Shown: positions 17,160 to 26,351 of the stretch, piece by piece
How the letters are laid out: every line of letters starts with the position of its first letter
Position numbering within the stretch: the stretch's first letter is position 1
Source of the DNA: Bradyrhizobium sp. BR13661
Lineage (GTDB): Bacteria; Pseudomonadota; Alphaproteobacteria; Rhizobiales; Xanthobacteraceae
DNA length: 64,000 nt
Reading direction: 5' to 3'
Assembly (NCBI RefSeq): GCF_029892425.1
Contig: NZ_JARXWB010000009.1
Span: 62,001 to 126,000 of the forward strand
The notes under the pieces: generated by a model
Told to the model about the DNA's origin: nothing
What the model saw: only the letters and a program-made list of their open reading frames with translations
Databases searched by the model: none
Translations under genes and position numbers: made by a program

Positions 17160-18074
17160 GATAAGAACAATATCAGGCGCCTCGACTTCTCCCTCCTCCT
17201 GATCTTCGACGAGCTGGTTCGCCACAAGCGCACGACCGTGGTGGCCGACCGGCTCGGTCTCAGCCAATCGGCGGTCAGCCACGCATTGACGCGGCTGCGC
17301 GACCTCTTCGACGATCCGCTGTTCTCCCGCCGACCCGATGGTTTGACGCCGACGCGGCGCGCGCTCGAGCTCGCGCCCAAGGTCCGCGAGTTGATGCGGC
17401 GGGCGCAGGAGGTCGTCGGCGGCGCCGACGACTTCGATCCGGCGGTATCCGACAGGCAGTTCAGGCTGGCGGCCAACGATCTCGTGGCAACGTTGATCGG
17501 GCCGCTTCTCCTGGAAAAGCTGGCGATTGAGGCTCCAGCGACGCGACTGGTCAGCCGCTTTGCGGTCGGGCAGGCCGCCTTCGAAGCGCTGCGCAAGGAC
17601 GAGATCGATCTTGCGATCGGCCGCTTCTACGAGATCCCCGACGACTTCGAGACGGACATCCTGTTGCAGGAAAGCTTCTCAGTCATCGCGCGCCATCGCC
17701 ACCCAAAACTCGCGGAGACGCTCGACCTTGCAACCTATCTCGATGCCGATCACCTGCTCGTGTCGTTCCAGGGCAGGCTGGCAGGCATCGTCGATGAGAC
17801 GCTCGCCACGCAGGGACTGAAGCGCCGCGTCCGCGCCAGCGTGCCGATGTTCCTGACGGCGTTTGCCGCGGTCGCCGGCAGCGATCTCGTCGCAACCGTG
17901 CCCGCGCGCCTCGCCCAGCGCTTCGCGCCCACCTTCGGCTTGCGCGTGTTGCCTCCGCCCTTGGCCATCGAGAGCTTTCCGGTCAGCCTCGTGCGGCTTG
18001 CCGCGATGAAGTCCGATCCCGGACTGTCCTGGCTCGTCGGACGCATCCGGCAGATCGCCGATGCGCTTCGCTGA
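17151..18074 (+). CDS. LysR-family transcriptional regulator
   Basis: This is a 307-residue LysR protein. The N-terminal winged helix-turn-helix is clear (LDFSLLLIFDELVRHKRTT, then LGLSQSAVSHALTRLRDLFDDPLFSR). It is followed by a periplasmic-binding-like effector domain (FRLAANDLVATLIGPLLLEKL, LRKDEIDLAIGRF). It resembles the NodD/NahR/LinR branch, with LFSRRPDGLTPTRRALEL after the HTH. It is divergent from the ABM/NADP-protein/SDR operon and likely controls it through the palindrome at its own start. The effector is unknown. Confidence 0.92.
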   Translation: MDIDKNNIRRLDFSLLLIFDELVRHKRTTVVADRLGLSQSAVSHALTRLRDLFDDPLFSRRPDGLTPTRRALELAPKVRELMRRAQEVVGGADDFDPAVSDRQFRLAANDLVATLIGPLLLEKLAIEAPATRLVSRFAVGQAAFEALRKDEIDLAIGRFYEIPDDFETDILLQESFSVIARHRHPKLAETLDLATYLDADHLLVSFQGRLAGIVDETLATQGLKRRVRASVPMFLTAFAAVAGSDLVATVPARLAQRFAPTFGLRVLPPPLAIESFPVSLVRLAAMKSDPGLSWLVGRIRQIADALR

Positions 18075-18449
18075 GAACGAGCCGCGAGGCGGATCGCGAA
18101 GACCATGACGTCGCGCGTCGCATATGGCGTCCTGCCCGCGCCCCGAAACAGCCAGCATGGCATAATGCCACTGTTTTGCCCGACGGGTCAAACAATTTTC
18201 GAAAAATACGAAATAGCGCAGATCTGCGCGGTCGACTGACGGTGCCGCTGGTTACGAAAACGAACACGCGCCGCCGATGCCGTGGTCCTTGCCGGTTTGC
18301 TGCTGATTTGCTCGACGCTGCAATGGCCTAACCGAGCGAACCTCGCTGTGGCGGGCAGCCGCGCCTCTACTGTGCATGGGGTTGTTTTTTCACTTTTTCC
18401 CGGAGCGCGAGGAGGAGAGGGTATCGCCCGCGCTTCGCCAAACAAAACA
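18075..18449. repeat. Gene-free region, probable Bradyrhizobium dispersed repeat
   Basis: No gene is supported. The stretch around 18150-18210 (TGTTTTGCCCGACGGGTCAA, then ATTTTCGAAAAAT) and that at about 18368-18395 (ACTGTGCATGGGGTTGTTTT) match, from memory, sequence found many times between genes in Bradyrhizobium. This is recollection, not a search result. Short frames across it look like translated repeat. Confidence 0.4.
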
Positions 18450-18482
18450 AAAGGCCCGCTCGCCATCGGCGACCGGGCCTTT
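18450..18482 (-). terminator. Intrinsic terminator of ispH-hpnH
   Basis: Stem AAAGGCCCG and CGGGCCTTT has an inner CGCC-ATC-GGCG helix. On the minus strand it is followed by TTGTTTTGTTT, a good U-tract. It lies 25 bases beyond the hpnH stop. Confidence 0.85.
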
Positions 18483-18506
18483 GTTCGTTCGTGCCGACTT
18501 GCGTGC

Positions 18507-19667
18507 TTACGCCGCCGTCGAAGCCTTCCGCGCCGCCTTCGCCGCAGCAGCCTCGGCTTCGTCCTTGCGGATCTCGGAAAGCCGCTTCTGCACTTCAGCC
18601 GAGAAGATGTACTGCGCCGGGCGCTGCTTCGACATGTCGATCTCCGGCGCCATCGGGCCAGTGGTCTTGATGCCGCGCAGCGACACCCACATTGCCTTGA
18701 TCGGGTTGTTGAGGGCTGCGGTCGCCGCCGTCGGCTCGTAGCCGCAATGGGCCATACAGTCGGCGCACTTCTCGTACTTGCCGGTGCCGTAGGTCTCCCA
18801 GTCGGTCGTGTCCATCAGCTCCTTGAAGGTCTTCGCGTAGCCTTCGCCGAGGAGGTAACAGGGCTTCTGCCAACCAAAAATGTTGCGCGCGGGCATGCCC
18901 CACGGCGTGCACTCGTATTCCTGGTTGCCGGCGAGGAAGTCGAGGAACAGGCCGGAGTGCATGAAGTTCCACTTCTTGCCCTTGCCCATCGCAAAGACGT
19001 CGCGGAACAGCTTCTTGGTCTTGGTGCGGTTGAGGAAGTGCTCCTGGTCCGGCGCGCGCTCATAGGCGTAGCCGGGCGACATCGAGACGCCGACGCCGAG
19101 CTCGACGGTGAGGTCGAGGAATTTCGCGATCTCCTCGGCCGGATGGCCGTCGAAGATGGTGGCGTTGACGTTCACGGTGAAGCCGCGTGCCTTCGCCGCC
19201 TTGATCGCGGAGACGGCGCGGTCGAACACGCCCTGCTGCGACACGGCCTTGTCGTGATGCTCGCGCAGGCCGTCCAGATGCACGGAGAAGAACAGATACG
19301 GGGAGGGCTCGAACAGATCGAGCTTCTTCTCGAGCAGCAGCGCGTTGGTGCAGAGCGAGACGAACTTCTTGCGCGCGACGAGGCCGCGCACGATCTCGCC
19401 GATCTCCTTGTGGATCAGCGGCTCGCCGCCCGGGATCGCCACCATCGGCGCGCCGCACTCGTCGGCCGCGTCCCAGCACTCCTGGGCGGTCATGCGGCGG
19501 TTGAGGATCGCATCCGGATAGTCGATCTTGCCGCAGCCGACGCAGGCGAGGTTGCAGCGGAACAGCGGCTCCAGCATCAGCACGAGCGGATAGCGCTTGC
19601 GGCCAAGCAGTTTCTGCTTGAGCAAATAGCCGCCGATACGCATTTCCTTGAAGAAGGGGATTGCCAT
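18507..19667 (-). CDS. hpnH: HpnH, radical SAM adenosylhopane synthase
   Basis: This is a 386-residue radical SAM enzyme. The iron-sulfur motif CxxxCxxC is C38-N-L-A-C42-V-G-C45, followed by the SAM-binding GGEPLIH. A C-terminal cysteine cluster (KCADCMAHCGYEP) resembles an auxiliary or SPASM-like site of the family. HpnH joins the 5'-deoxyadenosyl group to diploptene to give adenosylhopane, the first step to side-chain hopanoids and the substrate of HpnG. It follows ispH by 34 bases on the same strand. The C-terminal Ala/Lys-rich tail is a normal extension. Confidence 0.95.
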   Translation of the reverse strand: MAIPFFKEMRIGGYLLKQKLLGRKRYPLVLMLEPLFRCNLACVGCGKIDYPDAILNRRMTAQECWDAADECGAPMVAIPGGEPLIHKEIGEIVRGLVARKKFVSLCTNALLLEKKLDLFEPSPYLFFSVHLDGLREHHDKAVSQQGVFDRAVSAIKAAKARGFTVNVNATIFDGHPAEEIAKFLDLTVELGVGVSMSPGYAYERAPDQEHFLNRTKTKKLFRDVFAMGKGKKWNFMHSGLFLDFLAGNQEYECTPWGMPARNIFGWQKPCYLLGEGYAKTFKELMDTTDWETYGTGKYEKCADCMAHCGYEPTAATAALNNPIKAMWVSLRGIKTTGPMAPEIDMSKQRPAQYIFSAEVQKRLSEIRKDEAEAAAAKAARKASTAA

Positions 19668-19701
19668 TACACGTTTCTTTCTGGGCTTGAAATTCGGTAG
19701 G

Positions 19702-20628
19702 TCAGCTTGCAGCCAGTTCGGCCGGAAGCCGGAATTCGATGTTTTCCTCGCGGCCCGGGAGCACCGACACCGTCACCGGTCCGATCCGCCGCAGCGCTTC
19801 GATCACGTCATCCACCAGCACCTCGGGCGCCGAGGCACCGGCCGTGAGGCCGACGGTCCTGGCACCCTTCAACCACTCCGGATTGAGCTCGCTTCCATCG
19901 GCGATCAGATAACTCGCGACACCGGCCTCAGTGCCGATCTCGCGGAGCCGGTTCGAGTTCGAGCTATTGGCAGCGCCCACCACCAAAATCACGTCGACCA
20001 GCTTGCTCAAGTCCCTTACCGCAGATTGGCGGTTCTGTGTCGCATAGCAGATATCCCGGATGTCCGGGCCTTGAATATCTGTAAATTTCGCCTGAAGGGC
20101 CTCGATAATGCCCCTGGTGTCGTCGACCGATAGGGTGGTCTGGGTGATGTAGGCCACTGGCGTACCGGCCGGCAGCGCCAGCGCCTGGGCCTCGTCGACG
20201 CTCTGGACCAGCAGAACGGGGCCGGGAACCTGGCCCATCGTGCCCTCGACCTCCGGATGGCCGGCATGGCCGATCAGGATCAGGGTGCGGCCCCTGGTGA
20301 TGTAGCGCTTCCCCTGATTGTGAACTTTCGTGACCAGCGGGCAGGTGGCATTCAGCACCGGAAGGTCGCGCTCGGCGGCCTCATCCTCGACGCTGCGGGC
20401 GACGCCATGGGCGCTGAAAACGGTCACGGCCTTCGGCGGAACTTCCGACAGTTCCTCGACAAAGATCGCCCCCTTGTTCTTGAGGCTCTCGACGACGTAT
20501 TTGTTATGAACGATCTCGTGGCGCACGTAGACGGGCGGGCCGTATTTCTCCAGCGCCCGCTCGACGATCTCGATCGCGCGCACCACGCCCGCGCAGAAGC
20601 CGCGCGGCTGCGCCAGATAAACTTCCAT
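19702..20628 (-). CDS. ispH: 4-hydroxy-3-methylbut-2-enyl diphosphate reductase
   Basis: This 308-residue last enzyme of the MEP isoprenoid pathway makes IPP and DMAPP with a 4Fe-4S cluster. The cluster cysteines are at Cys12 (RGFCAGV), Cys96 (NATCPLV) and Cys194 ([10 protein letters not shown]), and the catalytic Glu126 is in HPEVEGT. These positions match the characterised enzymes. The ATG at 20628 is chosen because it puts FCAGV at residue 11; an upstream TTG is less likely. Being cotranscribed with hpnH links precursor supply to hopanoid making. Confidence 0.96.
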   Translation of the reverse strand: MEVYLAQPRGFCAGVVRAIEIVERALEKYGPPVYVRHEIVHNKYVVESLKNKGAIFVEELSEVPPKAVTVFSAHGVARSVEDEAAERDLPVLNATCPLVTKVHNQGKRYITRGRTLILIGHAGHPEVEGTMGQVPGPVLLVQSVDEAQALALPAGTPVAYITQTTLSVDDTRGIIEALQAKFTDIQGPDIRDICYATQNRQSAVRDLSKLVDVILVVGAANSSNSNRLREIGTEAGVASYLIADGSELNPEWLKGARTVGLTAGASAPEVLVDDVIEALRRIGPVTVSVLPGREENIEFRLPAELAAS

Positions 20629-21090
20629 TGGACGCCCATCACGCAAGTTGCACCATCTAGCTCAATTGTCCCGGCGGCACCCCGATACGGGACCAATGTT
20701 GCAATATCCGCACCATTGGCTTTCGCAACCGCGGTAACCGCCCACCCCAATCTGGGCCCCGGCGCATGCAGGCACAGCATTTTGTGTCAAAAAATCGGCG
20801 AAAAGGAAAGGTGGGATGCGCCGCGGGTTCCTCGGAGGCTCGATTTTAGGTATTATAATGTTGCCAATTGTGTGAGCAGGACGGCGACGTGTCTGCTCAC
20901 CCCTTCGTCACGTTACTGCCTCAAGTCCCCGGCTATACCGGCCGCCCCGCATGATTTTGCCATGGTCTGTCGCCGTTTACTTCGAACCTTGTTCCGGCGA
21001 GAACGACCCAAAACGGCAATAGGTTTCGCCCGGGAACTCCGCTAAACAGCGGGCGTTTTCGGCAGGCTGTTAACACCAGAAAGAAAAGAT
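20629..21090. promoter_or_regulatory. Divergent control region between ispH and hpnN
   Basis: This 462-base region has no credible gene. A perfect 8-bp inverted repeat, GTGAGCAG and CTGCTCAC, spans 20872-20900 and could be an operator or mRNA hairpin. A TATTATAAT-like AT-rich stretch at about 20851-20860 is a possible -10 region. A small hairpin (CCGCT-AAAC-AGCGG with trailing GCGTTTT) lies at 21039-21058, just before hpnN. Confidence 0.4.
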
Positions 21091-23679
21091 GTGCTGCAAA
21101 GCGTAGTCGTTGCCATCGTCAGGGCCTGTACCCGGTTTGCCTCCCTCGTCGTTATTCTCGGGCTCCTGCTGGCCGTGGGGGCGGGCTATTACACGTCCAA
21201 GCACTTCGCCATCAACACCGACATCAATTCGCTGATCGCCCAGAACCTGGACTGGCGCCAGCGTGACCAGCAGTTCGACCGCGCCTTCGACCGCGACGCG
21301 ACGATTCTCGCGGTCGTCGAGGCGAGGACGCCCGAGATGGCGACCGCAGCGGCTGACGCGCTCTACGCCAGGCTGAAGGACGACAAGACCAACTTCCAGT
21401 CGATCCAGCAGCTCGGTACCGGCGAGTTCTTCGAGAAGAACGGCTTGTTGTTTCTGCCGACCGAGGAAGTCGGCAAGATCACCGGCCAGTTCGAGTCCGC
21501 TGCGCCCCTGATCGAGATCATGGCCGGCGATCCCTCGATCCGCGGTCTGACCGGCGCGCTGGAGACCGGGCTTGCGGGCGTCAAGCGTGGTCAGGTCAAG
21601 CTCGACAGCACCGAGCGGCCGTTCAACCAGATCGCAGAGACGGTCGAGACCGTGCTCAACAAAGGTAATGCGAGCTTCTCCTGGCGCGAGCTCGTCAGCG
21701 ACAAGCCGCTGTCGGATTCGGACAAGCGGGCCTTCATCGAGTTCAAGCCGATTCTCGACTACAACGCGCTCGAGCCTGGCAAGGGCGCGACCGACGCGAT
21801 CCGCAAGGCCGCGCGCGATCTCGATTTCGCGACAAAATATCAGGCGCGGGTGCGGCTGACGGGTCCGGTCCCGATCGCCAACGAGGAATACGCGACCGTC
21901 CAGGAGGGCGCCGTCGTCAACGGTGTCGGCACGGTGCTCGTCGTGCTGCTGATCCTGTGGCTCGCGCTGCACTCCTCGAAGATCATCTTCGCGGTGTTCG
22001 TCAATCTCTTCGTCGGCCTCGCGCTGACGACCGCCGCGGGCCTGATGATGGTCGGCTCGTTCAATTTGCTGTCGATCGCGTTCGCCGTGCTGTTCGTCGG
22101 ACTGGGCGTCGATTTCGGTATCCAGTACAGCGTCCGCTATCGCTCGGAGCGCTACAAACACGACGATCTCTCCGGCGCGCTGGTGCTTGCCGCGAAGCGC
22201 TCCGCAGTGCCGTTGTCGCTAGCGGCAATGGCGACCGCCGCCGGCTTCCTCTGTTTCCTGCCCACCGACTACAAGGGCATCTCCGAGCTCGGCCAGATCG
22301 CCGGCGTCGGCATGCTGGTGGCGTTCGTCTCTAGTATCACCGTACTGCCCGCGATGCTGAAGCTGCTGAATCCGCCCGGTGAGATGGAGCCGGTAGGCTA
22401 TGCCTTCCTGGCGCCGCTCGATTACTTCCTGGAGAAGCACCGTGTGCTGGTCGTCGGCGGCACGCTGCTGCTCGCGGTCGCCGGTCTGCCGCTGCTTTAT
22501 TTCATGAAGTTCGACTTCAACCCGATGAACCTGCGCAATCCGAACGCGGAGTCCATCGCGACTTTCCTCGATCTGCGCAAGGACCCCAACACCGGCGCCA
22601 ATGCCATCAATGTGATGACCACGTCGGAAGAGCAGGCCAAGCAGGTCGAAGCGAGGCTGGAGAAGGTGCCGGAAGTGTTGCGCGTGATGTCGCTCGACAG
22701 TTTCGTGCCGGAGGACCAACAGCCGAAGCTGAGGCTGATCGCGCAGGGCGCCAAGACGTTGAACCCCGCGCTCAACCCGGATCAGGTCGATGCGGCGCCG
22801 TCGGACCAGGAGAACGTCGAGTCGCTGAAATCCTCGGTCGAGAATCTCCGCCGGACTGCGGGTGACGCCAAGGGGCCGGGCGCGATTGCCTCGCGCCGGC
22901 TCGCGGACGCCCTGGACAAGCTCGCTAACTCGGACGAGGCGACCCGCAACAAGGCGCAGGACGTGTTCGTCACCCCGATGAAGATCGTGTTCGACCAGCT
23001 CAGGAATGCGATGCAGGCCGGGCCCGTCACTCTGAGCTCACTGCCGCCGGATCTCGTCAACGCCTGGAAGAGCAAGGACGGCATCATCCGCGTCGAGGCT
23101 CAGCCGAAAGGCGACCCGAACGACAACGATACGCTACGCAAGTTTGCGGCAGCTGTGCTCGAGGCCGAGCCGACCGCGATCGGCGGACCGGTCTCGATCC
23201 TGAAATCCGGCGACACCGTGGTGAACGCCTTCATCCATGCCGGCATCTATGCGCTGCTGGTGATCGGCCTGTTGCTGTGGATCACGCTGCGCCGCATCGT
23301 TGACGTGCTGATGACGTTGGTGCCGCTTCTGGTTGCGGGTGCGGTGACGCTCGAGATCTGCGTGCTGATCGGCCTGCCGCTCAACTTCGCCAATATCGTC
23401 GCGTTCCCGCTGCTGCTCGGCGTCGGCGTCGCCTTCAAGATCTACTATGTCGTCGCATGGCGGTCCGGCAGGACAAACCTGCTTCAGACCAGCCTGACGC
23501 GTGCGATCTTTTTCAGCGCGCTGACGACGGCGACCGCATTCGGCAGCCTGTGGCTGTCGAGCCATCCGGGCACGTCCAGCATGGGCAAGCTGCTCGCATT
23601 GTCGCTGGTGACGACGCTTGCCGCCGTGCTGCTGTTCCAGCCCGCCCTAATGGGCAAGCCCCGCAATCTCAGGGAGTAG
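21091..23679 (+). CDS. hpnN: HpnN, RND-family hopanoid transporter
   Basis: This 862-residue RND/MmpL-like protein has one helix at the N-terminus, a large periplasmic loop, five or six helices around residues 270-440 (GVDFGIQYSVRYR in the middle), a second periplasmic loop and a final helix bundle. In Rhodopseudomonas palustris HpnN moves hopanoids from the inner to the outer membrane. The start is a GTG at 21091 with AGAAAAG just upstream; the overlapping ATG at 21089 hits an early stop. Its 3' end overlaps the convergent DUF2147 gene by 33 bases. Confidence 0.93.
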   Translation: MLQSVVVAIVRACTRFASLVVILGLLLAVGAGYYTSKHFAINTDINSLIAQNLDWRQRDQQFDRAFDRDATILAVVEARTPEMATAAADALYARLKDDKTNFQSIQQLGTGEFFEKNGLLFLPTEEVGKITGQFESAAPLIEIMAGDPSIRGLTGALETGLAGVKRGQVKLDSTERPFNQIAETVETVLNKGNASFSWRELVSDKPLSDSDKRAFIEFKPILDYNALEPGKGATDAIRKAARDLDFATKYQARVRLTGPVPIANEEYATVQEGAVVNGVGTVLVVLLILWLALHSSKIIFAVFVNLFVGLALTTAAGLMMVGSFNLLSIAFAVLFVGLGVDFGIQYSVRYRSERYKHDDLSGALVLAAKRSAVPLSLAAMATAAGFLCFLPTDYKGISELGQIAGVGMLVAFVSSITVLPAMLKLLNPPGEMEPVGYAFLAPLDYFLEKHRVLVVGGTLLLAVAGLPLLYFMKFDFNPMNLRNPNAESIATFLDLRKDPNTGANAINVMTTSEEQAKQVEARLEKVPEVLRVMSLDSFVPEDQQPKLRLIAQGAKTLNPALNPDQVDAAPSDQENVESLKSSVENLRRTAGDAKGPGAIASRRLADALDKLANSDEATRNKAQDVFVTPMKIVFDQLRNAMQAGPVTLSSLPPDLVNAWKSKDGIIRVEAQPKGDPNDNDTLRKFAAAVLEAEPTAIGGPVSILKSGDTVVNAFIHAGIYALLVIGLLLWITLRRIVDVLMTLVPLLVAGAVTLEICVLIGLPLNFANIVAFPLLLGVGVAFKIYYVVAWRSGRTNLLQTSLTRAIFFSALTTATAFGSLWLSSHPGTSSMGKLLALSLVTTLAAVLLFQPALMGKPRNLRE

Positions 23680-24279
23680 GCAGATGTCGCCGACGGGGTC
23701 AGTGGCGCTCTTCTGACCCGGCTTGGCCGCGGCGGCGCTCTTCGGGGCGGCCGGCGTCGGCGCAGGTGCCGCGGTAACTGGTGCTGGCGCAGCCTTGGGC
23801 GCTGCTCCAGTGGTTTTGGGAGCGCCCTTGGGCATGGCGTTGGCGGTGCTGAGGGGGATCGGTGGACCGACGCGGGTCCAGGTCTCTCCGCCGCACAGGA
23901 AGCCCAGCACGCAGCCCTTGATCTCGAGCTGGTCGGTGCCAACAGGCGTGATGGTGGCGCTATACATCTGACCATCCTTCGCGTTGTAGACCTGACCCTC
24001 CCATTGTTCGGCGCCAGCCGACTTCTTCATGTTGATCAGGATCGCCATGCCCAGCGTGGGCCTGTTCTTTTTTGAGACATCCGGGTTGTTCTCGTCGCGT
24101 CCGCCGGGCTGCTTTTCCCAGGAAACAGCGCCCCACATGCCGCCATTGCATTGGGCGACGCGGACATTGGCGACGCCATCAGCGACCCGCCAGTCGCCGG
24201 TAGGATCGGCAGCGAGTGCCGGCGTCAGGCCGGTGTAACAGCTTGTCAGTATTATTCCGGTGAAAATGGCCAAACGCAT
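23647..24279 (-). CDS. DUF2147 exported protein
   Basis: This 210-residue protein has a signal peptide (MRLAIFTGIILTSCYTGLTPALAADP, cleavage near ALA-AD). A DUF2147 domain follows, beginning PTGDWRVADGVANVRVAQCNGGMWGAV and containing YNAKDGQMYSATITPVG and the cysteine-containing CVLGFLCGGETWTRV. After about residue 130 there is an Ala/Pro-rich tail. DUF2147 has a lipocalin-like beta fold of unknown ligand. It lies between hpnN (convergent, 33-base overlap) and hpnO (divergent), so an envelope or lipid-linked role is tempting but unproven. Confidence 0.88.
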   Translation of the reverse strand: MRLAIFTGIILTSCYTGLTPALAADPTGDWRVADGVANVRVAQCNGGMWGAVSWEKQPGGRDENNPDVSKKNRPTLGMAILINMKKSAGAEQWEGQVYNAKDGQMYSATITPVGTDQLEIKGCVLGFLCGGETWTRVGPPIPLSTANAMPKGAPKTTGAAPKAAPAPVTAAPAPTPAAPKSAAAAKPGQKSATDPVGDICLLPEIAGLAH

Positions 24280-24421
24280 GAGTGTTCCTCGGCAGTGCAA
24301 CATGGTTTAAAGCTGTGCTTGCGAAGATGGTCCGAAAAAGGGCAAAAGGCCGCACAGACCCTTTTCCGTTTGCTGACCGTTTTCAGTTGACGAAGCGGCC
24401 CTCAACCGAAGTATGTAGCGG

Positions 24422-25813
24422 ATGAACAGTCCAAATCCAGACATGTCCCAGTTGTTCGCGGACCGTCAGGCCCAGCGCAGCGCCCTGCATAATCGGTACC
24501 TGAACGAGCAGTTCGTCCGGGTTCTCAAGACCATCGGCTACGATGTCGGCTTCCAGAAGGGGCAGGGACAGTACCTCTACGATCGCGAGGGGGCACGCTA
24601 TCTCGACCTGTTGTCCGGCTTTGGCGTGTTTGCGATCGGGCGCAATCATCCTGTCATGCGCGAGGCGCTCAAGAGCGTGCTCGATGCTGATCTGCCCAAT
24701 CTGGTCCAGTTCGACGTCTCGGTGCTTGCAGGCGTGCTGGCCGAGCGGCTGTTGAAATACGTCCCCTATCTCGACAAGGCGTTCTTCGCCAATTCCGGGG
24801 CCGAATGCGTCGAGGCCGCGATCAAGTTCGCGCGCGGTGCCACCGGCCGTCCCGGTATCGTCTACTGCGCCCACGGCTATCACGGCCTGACTTATGGCGC
24901 GCTCTCGCTGACCGGCGATTCGAACTTCCGCACCGGCTTCGAGCCGCTGCTGCCCGGTTGCACCTCGGTTCCGTTCAACGATCTGGCCGCGCTCGAGAAG
25001 GCGCTGGCCTCGCGCGAGGTCGCAGCCTTCGTCGTCGAGCCGATCCAGGGCAAGGGCGTCAATATGCCCTCCGACGAATTCCTGCCGGGTGCGGCTGCGC
25101 TCTGCAAGAAGTACGGCACGCTGTTCGTCGCCGACGAGATCCAGACCGGTATGGGCCGCACCGGCCGCTTCCTCGCGGTCGAGCACTGGAACGTCGAGCC
25201 TGACATGGTGCTGCTGTCGAAGTCGCTGTCGGGCGGCCATGTGCCTGTTGGCGCCGTGCTGACGCGCAAGAGCATCTTCGACAAGATTTTTAATCAGATG
25301 GACCGCGCCGTGGTGCACGGTTCGACTTTCTCCAAGAACGACCTCGCGATGGCCGCGGGCATCGCCACGCTCGACGTGATGGAATCGGAGAAGCTGATCG
25401 AGGCTGCCGCCAAGCGCGGCGCCGAGCTGCGCCTCGCGCTGACGCGCATGGTGCCCGGCTACGAGTTGCTGAAGGAAGTCCGCGGCAAGGGCCTGATGAT
25501 CGGCATCGAGTTCGGACCGCCGAAATCGCTGCGGCTGCGCGCGTCCTGGAACGTGCTGGAGGCCGCAAACAAGGGCCTGTTCTGCCAGCTCATCACCGTG
25601 CCGCTGTTCAAGGATCACAAGATCCTGACCCAGGTCGCCGGTCACGGCAGCCACACCATCAAGCTGCTGCCGCCGCTCACCATCACCGAAGAAGACTGCA
25701 ACTGGATCGAGCGCGCCTTCGACGACGTCATCGCCGGCAGCCACAAGGTCCCCGGCGCGATCTGGTCGCTCGGCAAGACGCTGGTCGACAACGCGGTGCG
25801 AAGGTCGGCGTAA
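24422..25813 (+). CDS. hpnO: HpnO, aminotransferase for aminobacteriohopanetriol
   Basis: This 463-residue class III PLP aminotransferase has FFANSGAECVEAAIK for phosphate binding, Asp238 in LFVADEIQTGMGRTG and Schiff-base Lys267 in LLSKSLSGGHVPVG. In hopanoid makers HpnO converts the ribosylhopane-derived aldehyde to 35-aminobacteriohopanetriol. Its place next to hpnN, and the long N-terminal LNEQFVRVLKTIGYDVGF segment, separate it from ornithine and acetylornithine aminotransferases. It is transcribed in the same direction as hpnN, but the DUF2147 gene on the other strand lies between, so it probably has its own promoter. Confidence 0.92.
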   Translation: MNSPNPDMSQLFADRQAQRSALHNRYLNEQFVRVLKTIGYDVGFQKGQGQYLYDREGARYLDLLSGFGVFAIGRNHPVMREALKSVLDADLPNLVQFDVSVLAGVLAERLLKYVPYLDKAFFANSGAECVEAAIKFARGATGRPGIVYCAHGYHGLTYGALSLTGDSNFRTGFEPLLPGCTSVPFNDLAALEKALASREVAAFVVEPIQGKGVNMPSDEFLPGAAALCKKYGTLFVADEIQTGMGRTGRFLAVEHWNVEPDMVLLSKSLSGGHVPVGAVLTRKSIFDKIFNQMDRAVVHGSTFSKNDLAMAAGIATLDVMESEKLIEAAAKRGAELRLALTRMVPGYELLKEVRGKGLMIGIEFGPPKSLRLRASWNVLEAANKGLFCQLITVPLFKDHKILTQVAGHGSHTIKLLPPLTITEEDCNWIERAFDDVIAGSHKVPGAIWSLGKTLVDNAVRRSA

Positions 25814-25873
25814 GGCCGGTGGCTCTGACCGGTTCGGGCTTGTTCACAGTCTCGATGCGATCAAGTGTCTTGC

Positions 25874-25896
25874 CAAGATCGCGTCTGGCGATCTTG
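25874..25896. terminator. Hairpin downstream of hpnO
   Basis: A perfect 9-bp stem, CAAGATCGC and GCGATCTTG, encloses a five-base loop but has only a weak T-rich tail. A possible terminator for hpnO, or the remains of a small repeat: CAAGATCGCC recurs at about 25967. Confidence 0.4.
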
Positions 25897-26067
25897 ATGT
25901 CGCTAGCGTGCCATCCGCTGCCCAAATTTCACTTGCTGATTGCCAAAGCTTAGTTGCGATCGTCAAGATCGCCAACAATATAGGTAAGCGAAAGGCGATT
26001 TGGAGACGGCTTGGTGTTCTGTTGTCAGGGCTTCGGAAATCTGGTCTCGAACGTAGGCGAGCGTGGA

Positions 26068-26343
26068 ATGTCGGTAGCCATTTCCCGAAAGCCCGGCGGC
26101 TTCCGATTTGAGCTTCAATCCCGCGCGGTCACGAAAAGTGGTGAAGATCTCCTGTCGAAGCAGCAGGCGCGTCTAACGATCGAGGGTGACATTGGTCCCA
26201 ACGTCACCCTTTCATCGGCTATCGTTCTCAGTTTCTGTCCGTTCTGCGGAACCTCGGTACGCAAACTGTTCAGCCCTTCGACCTTGCGCAGTCTGTCCGA
26301 TCTGGCAGATCGGCACAGAGAATATTCCATCGGCGTGGTGTAG
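26068..26343 (+). CDS. Small hypothetical protein with CPFCG motif
   Basis: This 91-residue protein is not assigned to a named family. It shows MSVAISRKPGGFRFELQS at the start and a C-terminal CPFCG pair (Cys57, Cys60) in LSFCPFCGTSVRKLF, followed by a helical tail ending DLADRHREYSIGVV. This is the style of short zinc-binding proteins of unknown role. The start at 26068 is tentative; the frame opens upstream at 26011. It lies alone in a 540-base gap between hpnO and a sigma/anti-sigma unit. Confidence 0.5.
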   Translation: MSVAISRKPGGFRFELQSRAVTKSGEDLLSKQQARLTIEGDIGPNVTLSSAIVLSFCPFCGTSVRKLFSPSTLRSLSDLADRHREYSIGVV

Positions 26344-26351
26344 GGCTGCCG

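Noticed and set aside
25838-25856. Possible LexA box (GTTC...GTTC)
   Set aside because: The spacing between the GTTC units is six, not seven, and no damage-response gene follows.
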